Shown: in pieces, positions 44,728 through 53,005 of the stretch
Numbering within the stretch: the first letter of the stretch is position 1
Layout of the letters: the number at the start of each line of letters is the position of its first letter
Source of the DNA: JBCBDX01 sp039822005
GTDB taxonomy: Bacteria > Pseudomonadota > Alphaproteobacteria > Rhizobiales > Rhizobiaceae
Assembly: GCA_039822005.1 (NCBI GenBank)
Contig: JBCBMZ010000008.1
Coordinates: forward strand, 62,001 to 126,000
Direction of reading: 5' to 3'
DNA: 64,000 bases
Position numbers and translations under genes: made by a program
Notes under the pieces: generated by a model
What the model was told of the DNA's origin: nothing
What the model saw: the letters and a program-made list of their open reading frames with translations, nothing else
Databases searched by the model: none

Positions 44728-44757
44728 CGTTTACGCCCTCAACCGCAAGTTGGATCA
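44728..44757 (-). promoter_or_regulatory. ECF (RpoE-ChrR type) promoter-like element upstream of chrR
   Basis: On the minus strand TGATCC (44752-44757) and TAAACG (44728-44733) are separated by 18 bp, about 40 bp before the chrR-like start. TGATCC is the -35 element I recall for group ECF11 sigma factors, which are paired with ChrR. It suggests autoregulation by a sigma factor encoded elsewhere. I found no matching element before the photolyase operon. Confidence 0.45.
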
Positions 44758-44890
44758 CCGGCGAAACTCTCTTTCTATTATGGCGTTGAGGGAGGTAATT
44801 TATTTTGCTTACCCACTGCTAGCTTGCGGTAAATGGCTTGCCGCAAGCCGTTGTCAACAATAGTTTTGGCGTCCTGATGGGGGGAATGAC

Positions 44891-45925
44891 ATGCATACAT
44901 CAATAATTGACCTGATCGGTAACACACCGTTGGTCAAGCTGAAGCGCGCGTCCGAAGAGACCGGCTGCACAATCCTCGGCAAATGTGAATTTCTTAATCC
45001 TGGCCAATCGGTTAAGGACCGCGCGGCGCTGTGGATTGTCCGCGACGCGGAAAAACGCGGCGTGCTCAAGCCAGGTGGTGTGATTGTTGAAGGTACGGCA
45101 GGCAATACCGGCATCGGCATGACGATGGTCGCCAACGCGCTTGGCTATCGAACTGTGATCGTCATTCCCGAAACGCAAAGTCAGGAAAAGAAAGACGCGC
45201 TCCGGCTTCTTGGTGCCGAGCTTGTGGAAGTGCCGGCTGTTCCCTACCGCAATCCGAACAATTACGTGCGCCTTTCGGGTCGTTTGGCGCAGCAACTAGC
45301 CAATACCGAACCCAATGGCGCGATTTGGGCCAACCAGTTCGATAATCCGGTCAATCGCCAGGCTCATATCGATTCAACCGGTCCGGAAATTTGGCGCGAT
45401 ACAGACGGCAAGGTGGATGCCTTTATCTGCGCCTGCGGGTCCGGAGGCACGTTGGCCGGCGTAGCCACCTATTTGCGGAGCCAGTCGGACAAGGTCAAAA
45501 TTGGCATCGCCGACCCCATGGGGGCAGCGCTTTACTCCTTCTACACAAGTGGTGAGTTGAAGTCACAAGGCGGATCGATCTCCGAGGGTATCGGACAGGG
45601 CCGGATTACCACCAATCTGGAGGGCTTCACACCGGACTTTGCATGCCAGATTGATGATCGCCAGGCGTTGGAAATCGTCTTTGCTCTCGCCGAAGAAGAA
45701 GGCATGATCATGGGCGGCTCGACCGGCGTCAACATTGGCGGCGCGGTAAAAATGGCCAAAGAGCTTGGCCCCGGCCACACCATCGTGACGATTCTTTGCG
45801 ATTACGGCAACCGTTACCAATCCAAAGTATACAATCCCGCCTTTCTTCGCTCAAAAGACCTGCCGGTTCCTGCATGGCTTGAAAAGCCGGTGGAAATAGA
45901 CGTGCCCTTTGAGGCGGTGGAATGA
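44891..45925 (+). CDS. cysK: Cysteine synthase A
   Basis: 344 residues. PLP-dependent enzyme making cysteine from O-acetylserine and sulfide. Lys42 (NPGQSVKDRAA) forms the PLP aldimine, GTAGNTGIG (69-76) binds substrate, and GSGGTLAG binds phosphate. It is about 20-30 residues longer than E. coli CysK, with extra sequence in the PYRNPNNYVRLSGRLA region and the C-terminal PAFLRSKDLPVPAWL tail, a form common in alphaproteobacteria. Its stop overlaps the alaX-type start (ATGA), heading a tight four-gene operon. Confidence 0.94.
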   Translation: MHTSIIDLIGNTPLVKLKRASEETGCTILGKCEFLNPGQSVKDRAALWIVRDAEKRGVLKPGGVIVEGTAGNTGIGMTMVANALGYRTVIVIPETQSQEKKDALRLLGAELVEVPAVPYRNPNNYVRLSGRLAQQLANTEPNGAIWANQFDNPVNRQAHIDSTGPEIWRDTDGKVDAFICACGSGGTLAGVATYLRSQSDKVKIGIADPMGAALYSFYTSGELKSQGGSISEGIGQGRITTNLEGFTPDFACQIDDRQALEIVFALAEEEGMIMGGSTGVNIGGAVKMAKELGPGHTIVTILCDYGNRYQSKVYNPAFLRSKDLPVPAWLEKPVEIDVPFEAVE

Positions 45926-46650
45926 CGACGCCCCTCTTTCGCGATGACGCTTATTTGTCGGTCGCAGAGGGGACAGTCATCAACGTCACGCAAGATGGCG
46001 GCATTACTCTCGACCAAACAAATTTCTACGCCACTTCCGGTGGACAGCCCGGCGATACCGGATGTCTTGAACGCGTCGATGGCACGAAGATCACCATTGC
46101 AGGCACAGTGACCGGCCAAACCAAAGCCGACATCATACACATGCCCGCGGCAGGCGAACCGTTACCCGCCGTTGGCGAGAAGCTCATTCTCCACATCGAT
46201 TGGCACCGGCGTTACAAATTGATGCGCATGCACACGGTTTGCCATCTTCTCTCGGCGATTTGCCCTTACCCCATCACCGGCGCGCGCGTTGATGTTGAGG
46301 ACAGCCGCGTCGATTTCGACATGAGCGAGACAATCGCCAAGGATGATGTCACTGAGATGTTGATGGCGTTGGTGCACGCCAATCATCCGATTTATTCAAA
46401 ATGGATTACCGATGACGAACTGGCGTCCAATCCCGCCCTCGTCAAATCCAAGAATGTGCGCCCTCCGGTGGGGACGGGCCGTATACGCCTTGTTTGCATC
46501 GGCAAAGAAGCTGCGGTGGACTCTCAACCCTGCGGCGGCACTCATGTCAGCGAAACGCAGGAAGTCGGCGACGTCCACATCGCAAAAATTGAAAAAAAGG
46601 GCCGCGAGAATAGACGCTTCCGGATAAGGTTTGGTACACCGGTTTCATGA
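45922..46650 (+). CDS. Alanyl-tRNA editing protein (AlaX type)
   Basis: 242 residues, a free-standing editing domain that deacylates Ser-tRNA-Ala (and Gly-tRNA-Ala). Zinc ligands are visible: His104 and His108 (HTVCH) and Cys204 and His208 (CGGTH). The N-terminal FYATSGGQPGDTG is the conserved glycine-rich motif. There is no synthetase core. It overlaps both cysK upstream and the sulfurtransferase gene downstream by four bases. Confidence 0.93.
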   Translation: MTTPLFRDDAYLSVAEGTVINVTQDGGITLDQTNFYATSGGQPGDTGCLERVDGTKITIAGTVTGQTKADIIHMPAAGEPLPAVGEKLILHIDWHRRYKLMRMHTVCHLLSAICPYPITGARVDVEDSRVDFDMSETIAKDDVTEMLMALVHANHPIYSKWITDDELASNPALVKSKNVRPPVGTGRIRLVCIGKEAAVDSQPCGGTHVSETQEVGDVHIAKIEKKGRENRRFRIRFGTPVS

Positions 46651-47498
46651 GCGAAAAATCAAGATTTATCGTCTCTGCCGATTGGTTGGACGAACATTGG
46701 AGCGACCCGGGCGTCTCAACTGTTGACGCCTCATGGCACTTGCCTGCCATGGGCCGCGACGCACGCGCCGAATATGCCGCCGCTCATATTCCCGGAACGC
46801 ATTTCTTTGATCACGATGTGATTGCTGATACCCGCTCTGGCCTGCCGCACACGGTGCCCTCACCCGGCCTTTTTGAGCGGCATATGTCAGCCATGGGCAT
46901 AGCGCGTGATGATACGATTGTCGTCTATGACGGGCCCGGCTATTTCTCTGCACCAAGGGCTTGGTGGCTTTTCAGAACAATGGGCGCGCAAAATGTATTT
47001 GTGCTCGATGGTGGGCTCGATGGATGGAAAAAGGAAGGTCGGCTTTTGACCGACAAGCCAACCATGTGCGCCCCAACGGCTTTTGTGCCGAAATTCGATG
47101 GATCAAAAATCGTCTCTTTCGAACAAATGATGCAAACAGTCGGAATGCAATCGATACAAATTGCCGACGCACGCGGACCGGGGCGGTTTTCGGGAGATGA
47201 ACCCGAGCCGCGAGCAGGCATGCGCTCCGGCCATATGCCGGGCGCCAAATGCGTACACTACACCACGCTGGCACCGGGTGGTTACTTGCTCGACCTGGAT
47301 CGACTGCGCCAAGTCATCATCGAGGCTGGGATTGAGCCTGAACGGCCTGTCACAACAACATGCGGATCAGGCGTCACTGCAGCCGTTATCACCCTCGCGC
47401 TTGCTTCGCTGGGCAACGAGCAAACCAAGCTCTATGATGGTTCATGGGCCGAATGGGGAGCGCGCGATGATACACCGGTTGAGCAAGGGCCCGGCTGA
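46647..47498 (+). CDS. sseA: 3-mercaptopyruvate sulfurtransferase
   Basis: 283 residues, two rhodanese domains (about 8-135 and 160-278). The catalytic loop is CGSGVTA with Cys239, the SseA/MPST signature rather than the thiosulfate-type CRxG loop. It transfers sulfur from 3-mercaptopyruvate, a cysteine transamination product, matching the cysteine synthase in the same operon. The next gene starts two bases after its stop. Confidence 0.94.
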   Translation: MSEKSRFIVSADWLDEHWSDPGVSTVDASWHLPAMGRDARAEYAAAHIPGTHFFDHDVIADTRSGLPHTVPSPGLFERHMSAMGIARDDTIVVYDGPGYFSAPRAWWLFRTMGAQNVFVLDGGLDGWKKEGRLLTDKPTMCAPTAFVPKFDGSKIVSFEQMMQTVGMQSIQIADARGPGRFSGDEPEPRAGMRSGHMPGAKCVHYTTLAPGGYLLDLDRLRQVIIEAGIEPERPVTTTCGSGVTAAVITLALASLGNEQTKLYDGSWAEWGARDDTPVEQGPG

Positions 47499-47500
47499 CC

Positions 47501-48094
47501 ATGAGTTGGATCAAAAATCTGCGAACGCCGAGCCCTTCGAAGGAACCGGCATCACTGGAAGCGACAATAACGTACCTTCGGATGGACGAAAATTTGCCGC
47601 GTTCGGTCAGCAAACCGGAGGGCGTGGACGCTTCTATTATACCAGTTAGAAAACCGCCCCTGCATTTCTATCGCTATCTTTACTACCAGGTCGGCATCCA
47701 TTGGACATGGGAATCGCGGCTGCGCCTGACTGACGCCGAGTTAAGAAAATGCATTCATGTCGACAGTTGCGAGGTTACTGTTCTTTACGTGGATGGCGCG
47801 CCATCGGGTTTTTTTGAGGTCAACCGGGCAAAGCCGCGCTCGACAGACCTGGCCTATTTCGGCACCATGCCGCATGTGCATGGCTCTGGACTTGGAAAAT
47901 GGTTTCTATCACAGGCAATCGATGCATGCTGGGCCCATGAGCCCGATGAGATCACGGTCAACACATGCACGCTTGACCACCCGGCGGCGCTCGGCCTCTA
48001 CCAGAAGCTGGGCTTCAAGCCTTACCGCCAAGCGACGGGCAACGTCCGTCCTCTGACACATACAGAACGTGAAGTCATCTTATCGACCAATTAG
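47501..48094 (+). CDS. GNAT family N-acetyltransferase
   Basis: 197 residues. The acetyl-CoA pyrophosphate loop is HVHGSGLGKWFLSQAI (about 124-139), followed by the motif B region NTCTLDHPAALGLYQKLGFKPY (about 151-172). The acceptor is unknown. It is the last gene of the cysK operon and is followed by a hairpin shared with the convergent porin-like gene. Confidence 0.88.
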   Translation: MSWIKNLRTPSPSKEPASLEATITYLRMDENLPRSVSKPEGVDASIIPVRKPPLHFYRYLYYQVGIHWTWESRLRLTDAELRKCIHVDSCEVTVLYVDGAPSGFFEVNRAKPRSTDLAYFGTMPHVHGSGLGKWFLSQAIDACWAHEPDEITVNTCTLDHPAALGLYQKLGFKPYRQATGNVRPLTHTEREVILSTN

Positions 48095-48098
48095 AATT

Positions 48099-48122
48099 GT
48101 CCTTGCCAGAAGCGGCAAGGAC
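48099..48122. terminator. Perfect hairpin between convergent genes, likely bidirectional terminator
   Basis: Nine-base arms GTCCTTGCC (48099-48107) and GGCAAGGAC (48114-48122) around a six-base loop, in the 49 bp between two convergent stops. Flanks are A/T-rich but lack a long T tract in either direction. Confidence 0.6.
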
Positions 48123-48143
48123 GCATCAATTATGGTCGTAATG

Positions 48144-49409
48144 TCAGAACTTGAATTTTGCCGTCATCAAGCCCGTGTGGGATGATGGCTCCAAATCAAG
48201 CGAAAGCGGCCCAATGATCGGGAAATTCTCGAGTGTCTGCGCATAACGATATTCTGCACCGACAAAGAACTTCTCAGTGACCGCTGTCTCAATACCACCA
48301 CCGGCAACAAATCCATCGGCATCAAAGTCAAAAACGGTTCCAGGGCCGTTCAGGTTCAAATCATAATGCTCCCGGGTATAACCACCCAAGCCATAGACCA
48401 TCGTGCGAGGACCCACCTTGTAACCGAGCCGACCGATCACAGACCACGAGCTGTTTTGCTCAATACTCGCGACATTTGTTCCGAGGAAATCGAGATCAGT
48501 AGAGACGGTGCCAATACCATATTCAAACTGGACACCGGCGACGACGCCGTTGGACAATTCATGGTCATAACCAACCTGAACGCGACCTGTCACCCCTTCC
48601 GCGCCAAGACCATTGAGGTCAATTGGAAGCGGAGGAAGTGAAAGGTTATGGCTGAGACCGGTACCACCACCAGCAACGCCCACATAAAAGCCCGTGAAAT
48701 CAACAGGCGCGGCACCAGCAAGCGAACCTACCTGTTTGGCGTCACCCAGCCGGTATGTCACGCCTAGCGACACGGTGTGCATCGATGGCAAAACCTCAAT
48801 TAGACCGCCGCTGTTAAAGTCCTGCTCGCCATACTGGCTATAGCGATATTCACCCTTCAAGTGGATGCGCTGACTGATCGCTGTTTCGATACCGCCGCCG
48901 ACCGTGAAGCCGTGTGCATCCCAATCAAAGATGCTGCCCGCGCCCGTCGCATTGATGTCGAAGTGCTGGTAGCTGTAACCAGCCATCGCATAAGCAAGCG
49001 TCTGCGGTGTCACCAGATAACCAGCCCGTGCAAAGACGTCAAAACCATAGTCGGCGGTGATGTCTGCATCGAAGCCCCCAAGCTCCAATGTGCTGGCGAT
49101 CGTGGAAAGTCTTGCGTTCGCACCAACGCCAAACACGAGCCCACTGGCTGTTGCGTAGTCATAGCCCGCGGTCAACTCACCAAAAACACCCTCACCTCCA
49201 AGTCCATTCAAGCGAATGACGGGTGACGGGATGTTTAATAGCTCGGCGTCGTGGACAACCGCTCCACCGCCAAACCCGATACCTGCGTAAAAGCCGCTCC
49301 AAACGTGACTTGGATCGATTGGCGCGACCTCATCAGCCGCTATAGCGATTGTGCTAGTAAAACAAATACTGCTCGCAGCCAGTGCGAGCGACGTTAATCT
49401 GTATGACAT
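48144..49409 (-). CDS. Outer-membrane protein with two tandem OmpA-like beta-barrel domains
   Basis: 421 residues. A signal peptide ends about residue 25 (IAIA-ADE), then two homologous units, about 37-221 and 238-421. Each opens WSGFYAG / FTGFYVG, carries LNGLGGEG / LNGLGAEG, and ends FDWDAHGFTVGGGIETA...YRY / FDFDADGFVAGGGIETA...YRY. The C-terminal phenylalanine is typical of BAM substrates. Single units of this kind (about 180 residues) are common rhizobial 8-strand outer membrane proteins; the fusion of two is less usual. Function unknown. Confidence 0.85.
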   Translation of the reverse strand: MSYRLTSLALAASSICFTSTIAIAADEVAPIDPSHVWSGFYAGIGFGGGAVVHDAELLNIPSPVIRLNGLGGEGVFGELTAGYDYATASGLVFGVGANARLSTIASTLELGGFDADITADYGFDVFARAGYLVTPQTLAYAMAGYSYQHFDINATGAGSIFDWDAHGFTVGGGIETAISQRIHLKGEYRYSQYGEQDFNSGGLIEVLPSMHTVSLGVTYRLGDAKQVGSLAGAAPVDFTGFYVGVAGGGTGLSHNLSLPPLPIDLNGLGAEGVTGRVQVGYDHELSNGVVAGVQFEYGIGTVSTDLDFLGTNVASIEQNSSWSVIGRLGYKVGPRTMVYGLGGYTREHYDLNLNGPGTVFDFDADGFVAGGGIETAVTEKFFVGAEYRYAQTLENFPIIGPLSLDLEPSSHTGLMTAKFKF

Positions 49410-49537
49410 CTCTAACAGCGCGGCGTGAGCCCCGCCCCCCAGCTAGTTCAACTCAGGTGAGGTATTAATATTATTAACTGGATGTCAACACATCGCGGAA
49501 CGCATGTTTTAATCAATCAGAGATTGTTGTATTTTTA

Positions 49538-50656
49538 TTACGCTACTCTGAGCAACTCCGCCGGACTTGTGACCTCATATCCCAGTGCCTCAGCAACCGC
49601 CTTGTTGGTGATCTGCCCCCGGTGAACATTCAAGCCGTTGCGCAAATGGGGATCTGCGGAAAGCGCTTCCAACCCATGATCGGCAAGCGCAAGACCCTGT
49701 CGCAAAGTGGCATTGTTGAGCGCCGCCGCAGATGTGACCGGCACCGCGCCGGGCATGTTCGCCACACAGTAATGAACAATCCCATCGATCTCATAAGTCG
49801 GTTCAGCATGGGTGGTTGGCTTGGAAGTCTCAAAACAACCACCCTGATCAATCGCGACATCGCAGAGCACTGCGCCGGGTTTCATCGCACCGAGCATCTC
49901 ACGCGTAACCAATTTGGGTGCAGCGGCGCCGGGAATCAGCACAGCACCGATCACTGCATCGGCTGCAAACACCGCCTCTTCAACCGCCTCCACCGTCGAA
50001 TAACGGGTCTCAACGCGGCCACCAAACATCATGTCCAAGTCCCGAAGGCGCGGCAACGATCGATCCAAAATAATCACATGCGCGCCGAGGCCCACAGCCA
50101 TGCGCGCCGCATTGAGGCCGACCACGCCGCCACCGATAACAACGATTTTTGCTGGCGCAACACCGGGCACGCCACCGAGCAGAACGCCGCGCCCGCCATT
50201 GGCCTTTTGCAATGCCGTTGCCGACGCCTGAATGGAAAGGCGTCCCGCAACCTCCGACATCGGGGCCAACAGCGGCAAGCCGCCATTCTCGTCCGTTACA
50301 GTCTCATAGGCCACCGCCGTTACGCCGCTCTCTACAAGGCCCTTGGTTTGCGCTGGATCAGGCGCAAGGTGCAAATAGGTATAGAGAATTTGCCCGTCGC
50401 GCATCTGCTCCCATTCCGATGGCTGGGGCTCCTTGACCTTTACGACCATGTCAGACTTTTCAAAAACCACGGCGGCAGTGTCCGCAATGCGTGCGCCCAC
50501 TGCGCGATAGGCTTCATCGGATGCGCCAACGCCTTCGCCCGCACCGGTCTCAACCAGCACTTCATGACCATGGGCCACATATTCACGAACCGAGCCCGGC
50601 GTCAGGCCAACTCGATATTCGTGGTTCTTGATTTCTTTCGGACAACCGACGCGCAT
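49538..50656 (-). CDS. ald: Alanine dehydrogenase
   Basis: 372 residues. NAD-dependent reversible oxidative deamination of L-alanine to pyruvate. Start at ATG 50656 (MRVGCPKEIKNHEYRVGLTP, the family N-terminus), with a GGAGG site just upstream; the open frame extends 45 codons further, but into the regulatory region. The Rossmann motif VIGGGVVGLNAARMAVGLGAHVIILD (about 170-195) and the C-terminal ANMPGAVPVTSAAALNNATL are diagnostic. It is divergent from an Lrp-type regulator, a common pairing for alanine-responsive control. Confidence 0.96.
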   Translation of the reverse strand: MRVGCPKEIKNHEYRVGLTPGSVREYVAHGHEVLVETGAGEGVGASDEAYRAVGARIADTAAVVFEKSDMVVKVKEPQPSEWEQMRDGQILYTYLHLAPDPAQTKGLVESGVTAVAYETVTDENGGLPLLAPMSEVAGRLSIQASATALQKANGGRGVLLGGVPGVAPAKIVVIGGGVVGLNAARMAVGLGAHVIILDRSLPRLRDLDMMFGGRVETRYSTVEAVEEAVFAADAVIGAVLIPGAAAPKLVTREMLGAMKPGAVLCDVAIDQGGCFETSKPTTHAEPTYEIDGIVHYCVANMPGAVPVTSAAALNNATLRQGLALADHGLEALSADPHLRNGLNVHRGQITNKAVAEALGYEVTSPAELLRVA

Positions 50657-50743
50657 GAGAGCCTCCACATGATCTTGATGATGAAAGCTTCTGCGATTTG
50701 CCGTGAAATGTCCGTGCAAATTTCGGCGAAAGGGGGTAAAGTT

Positions 50744-50791
50744 TTGCAAACATTCTTCAATAAAGGACGAGTGAGCGAAGAAAGTTTGCAA
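50744..50791. promoter_or_regulatory. Inverted-repeat operator between ald and its Lrp-type regulator
   Basis: Arms of 15 bases at 50744-50758 (TTGCAAACATTCTTC) and 50777-50791, inversely repeated with one mismatch and centres 33 bp apart, about three DNA turns. The right arm ends two bases before the regulator ATG, and the pair lies 88 bp upstream of the ald ATG. Position and symmetry fit binding by an Lrp/AsnC dimer pair, with autorepression and control of ald. Confidence 0.65.
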
Positions 50792-50793
50792 TC

Positions 50794-51270
50794 ATGCATT
50801 TAGACAAGATTGATCGTGCCATTCTGACCGAGTTGCAGCGCGATGGCCGGATCACCAATGCCGCCCTTGCCGAAAAGGTCGGCGCGTCACCCTCTGCCTG
50901 CTCCCGGCGGCTTGATGCGCTGGAAAAAGCGGGCGCCATACGCGGCTACCATGCACGCCTATCCAACAGTGCGCTGGGCCACAATCTGACGGCGATCGTT
51001 CACATCTCGCTCTCCGGACAATTCCAGAAAACGCTCGATGAGTTTGAACGAGCCGTCATTCGCATCCCGAATATCCTCGTCTGTTATCTGGTGTCAGGCG
51101 AATATGACTACATCCTGCGCCTCGCCGCTGAGGACTTGCCGGACTATGAGCGCATCCACCGGCAATATTTGTCCGCCCTGCCCCATGTCGCCAAGATCGT
51201 CACCAGCTTTTCCATGCGTGAAGTCATCGACCGGCCCAATGTGGGCATTGATGTGGGATTGGTGGGGTGA
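50794..51270 (+). CDS. Lrp/AsnC family transcriptional regulator
   Basis: 158 residues. N-terminal winged helix-turn-helix (about 1-60: LDKIDRAILTELQRDGRITNAALAEKVGASPSACSRRLDALEKAGAI) and a C-terminal RAM/AsnC ligand-binding domain (about 68-150). Divergent from ald and probably its alanine-responsive activator, like AldR/BkdR-type regulators. A matching inverted repeat lies immediately upstream. Confidence 0.93.
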   Translation: MHLDKIDRAILTELQRDGRITNAALAEKVGASPSACSRRLDALEKAGAIRGYHARLSNSALGHNLTAIVHISLSGQFQKTLDEFERAVIRIPNILVCYLVSGEYDYILRLAAEDLPDYERIHRQYLSALPHVAKIVTSFSMREVIDRPNVGIDVGLVG

Positions 51271-51395
51271 AGCACCAACAACGGCACATTCTTCCAATTG
51301 CTTAAAATCTCCGTTCAAATGCCCAGCCAAAAGTAAGCAGACCCAGAGAATTTCGCGCTATGTTTTGAAAAACAACGAAACAGCGGCAGGGACCC

Positions 51396-52082
51396 ATGGT
51401 CACATTTCTAGTTGTTTTTTTCGGCGTCATTTTGCTTTTCGCCATTCTATTCATCGAAATCATCCGGCTCGATGGCAAAGCCGTCAAAGAAGGTTACGGG
51501 CCGAAAAATCATGTTCAGGGCATGTCAAACGCCACCGGCAAACTCGTTTGCGTCAGCGCAAACGCACCGACCTTAAACCGGTCAATTTCGTTTCCCTATG
51601 CGCTTAATCTGAACTTCATAGAGGGCAAGATGAGCGGCACCTACGAATATCGGGCACGACGATCAATGACCGTCGAGACCGTCTACAATGGTGAACTATT
51701 CCTGTCGTTTGACCACGACAAGGTAAAAGGACGCTCAATGATGGCCGGATTGAAAACGGTCGAGGGCATCCTCGACGCAACCAAGGCACGGCTAAAGCGC
51801 GGTCATCCGAAAAAGAGCTTGCTGTCATTCTTGAACGGCCCGTTCGAATACAGTTTGAACCGAGGCAAGGTGCGATTTGAAAGGACCACACTGGCGGGCA
51901 ACATCAGCGATGAAAGTGACCTTCGGGTTCAGGGAAACCGGATCATAGGTCGCGTCTATCACGGCCCCCAAAAGACTTGGGCGGTCGATGTCGATGTGAT
52001 CGTCAATCGGATATCGGCGGAAAAGGCTGCGCTGGCCGTCATTCTGGCGTGTAACGACATCCTTTGTGTCCATCACGACTAG
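51396..52082 (+). CDS. Membrane-anchored protein of unknown function
   Basis: 228 residues. One N-terminal membrane helix (about 3-23), then a soluble domain of about 200 residues rich in beta-strands and lysine (KVKGRSMMAGLKTVEGILDATKARLKRGHPKKSL). The open frame is long, has a purine-rich GGCAGGG stretch before the ATG, and lacks a plausible opposite-strand rival. No family recognised. Stand-alone between the Lrp gene and a convergent small membrane-protein gene. Confidence 0.65.
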   Translation: MVTFLVVFFGVILLFAILFIEIIRLDGKAVKEGYGPKNHVQGMSNATGKLVCVSANAPTLNRSISFPYALNLNFIEGKMSGTYEYRARRSMTVETVYNGELFLSFDHDKVKGRSMMAGLKTVEGILDATKARLKRGHPKKSLLSFLNGPFEYSLNRGKVRFERTTLAGNISDESDLRVQGNRIIGRVYHGPQKTWAVDVDVIVNRISAEKAALAVILACNDILCVHHD

Positions 52083-52124
52083 CGGCACAATCCGACGTTA
52101 TTGCCGCGAAGGCCGCCCGAAAGC

Positions 52125-52313
52125 TCAGCGGATCTGCTTTGTGATCTGGCGGCTAACAAATATGGCAACGGGTACGGCTAAAAGTGGGCCGACAACGGCA
52201 GCGTAGATGAGCCACATGGTTTCATAGTTCGGAATTGTCAGAACAGTGGTGACCAGTATCCCTGTCAGCGTTGGCAGGGCGATGATATAAATAATGAGCG
52301 CGAGCCTGTTCAT
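52125..52313 (-). CDS. Small two-helix membrane protein
   Basis: 62 residues from the ATG at 52313 (MNRLALIIYIIALPTLTGIL), which has an AGAGGTGG site upstream; the frame runs 33 codons further but without such a site. Two hydrophobic helices (about 3-25 and 33-53) and a basic tail SRQITKQIR. Similar short proteins are widespread in Rhizobiales and are often given misleading names; the function is unknown to me. Confidence 0.65.
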   Translation of the reverse strand: MNRLALIIYIIALPTLTGILVTTVLTIPNYETMWLIYAAVVGPLLAVPVAIFVSRQITKQIR

Positions 52314-52546
52314 GCTTACCACCTCTTTGTGCATATTGGCGCAAAAGGCATACTCCCATTGGCGCGAACGGCTTTGATCTGGATCAGGCAAATGTCGCGT
52401 TCGTTTCCGCATGGATGGGATTTTTCGCCGGGCGCAGCAACCCCTTGCCCAGGCATCTATTACAGAAATTTAAAGATCGGGCCCAATAATGGTCAATTGC
52501 CCCGACTAGATTTCCTTGTTCAAAGTAAGATCGCAGGAGTAACAAA

Positions 52547-53005
52547 ATGACAAGCACCGCAATCGGAAAGCCAAGATTTGGCCTCACCGGGTTCCTGCTG
52601 GCCTTGGTAGCTATGGTCATCGCTGCCATTCAGGTGTCGGCGATCATGGAGCCGGCAAGCCAATCCGCCGGTGTCACCATTGGAGAAATTGCCGCGGAGA
52701 TCAGAGACGCTGCCCAGCGCCGGCTCTCGGGGCAAGAGGCACCCAAAACACCACCCGCGCCGGATACGATGAATATCACGCAGATATTGGCGATTGTGGG
52801 CATTGTGCTGGCGACCCTCGGCGCCATTGCCGGTGCTGTTGGCCTTTACAAGGGCGAACCGAAAAACCTGCCCATGCTGGCCATTGGCATCGGCGTCGGA
52901 GCCATCATCATGCAATATGTTTTCTGGTTGGCGCTTATCATATGCGCAATCGTTTTGATGGCATCGGTTATCAACAATATGGATGGGATATTGGGCAGCA
53001 CGTAG
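52547..53005 (+). CDS. Three-helix membrane protein of unknown function
   Basis: 152 residues. Hydrophobic segments at about 13-33, 76-98 and 105-142, with a hydrophilic, presumably periplasmic, segment of about 40 residues between the first two (SQSAGVTIGEIAAEIRDAAQRRL). An AGGAG site lies 8 bp before the ATG. No family recognised. Its 3' end abuts a decayed MipA fragment on the other strand. Confidence 0.65.
   Translation: MTSTAIGKPRFGLTGFLLALVAMVIAAIQVSAIMEPASQSAGVTIGEIAAEIRDAAQRRLSGQEAPKTPPAPDTMNITQILAIVGIVLATLGAIAGAVGLYKGEPKNLPMLAIGIGVGAIIMQYVFWLALIICAIVLMASVINNMDGILGST

Noticed and set aside
50657..50791. 45-codon extension of alanine dehydrogenase
   Set aside because: The family starts at MRVGCPKEIK, a GGAGG site precedes that ATG, and the extension covers the inverted-repeat operator.
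49622..50803. 393-codon open frame on the plus strand across ald
   Set aside because: It is the antisense shadow of a well-supported alanine dehydrogenase gene, is rich in His, Arg and Asn in the manner of reverse-strand frames, and has no ribosome site.
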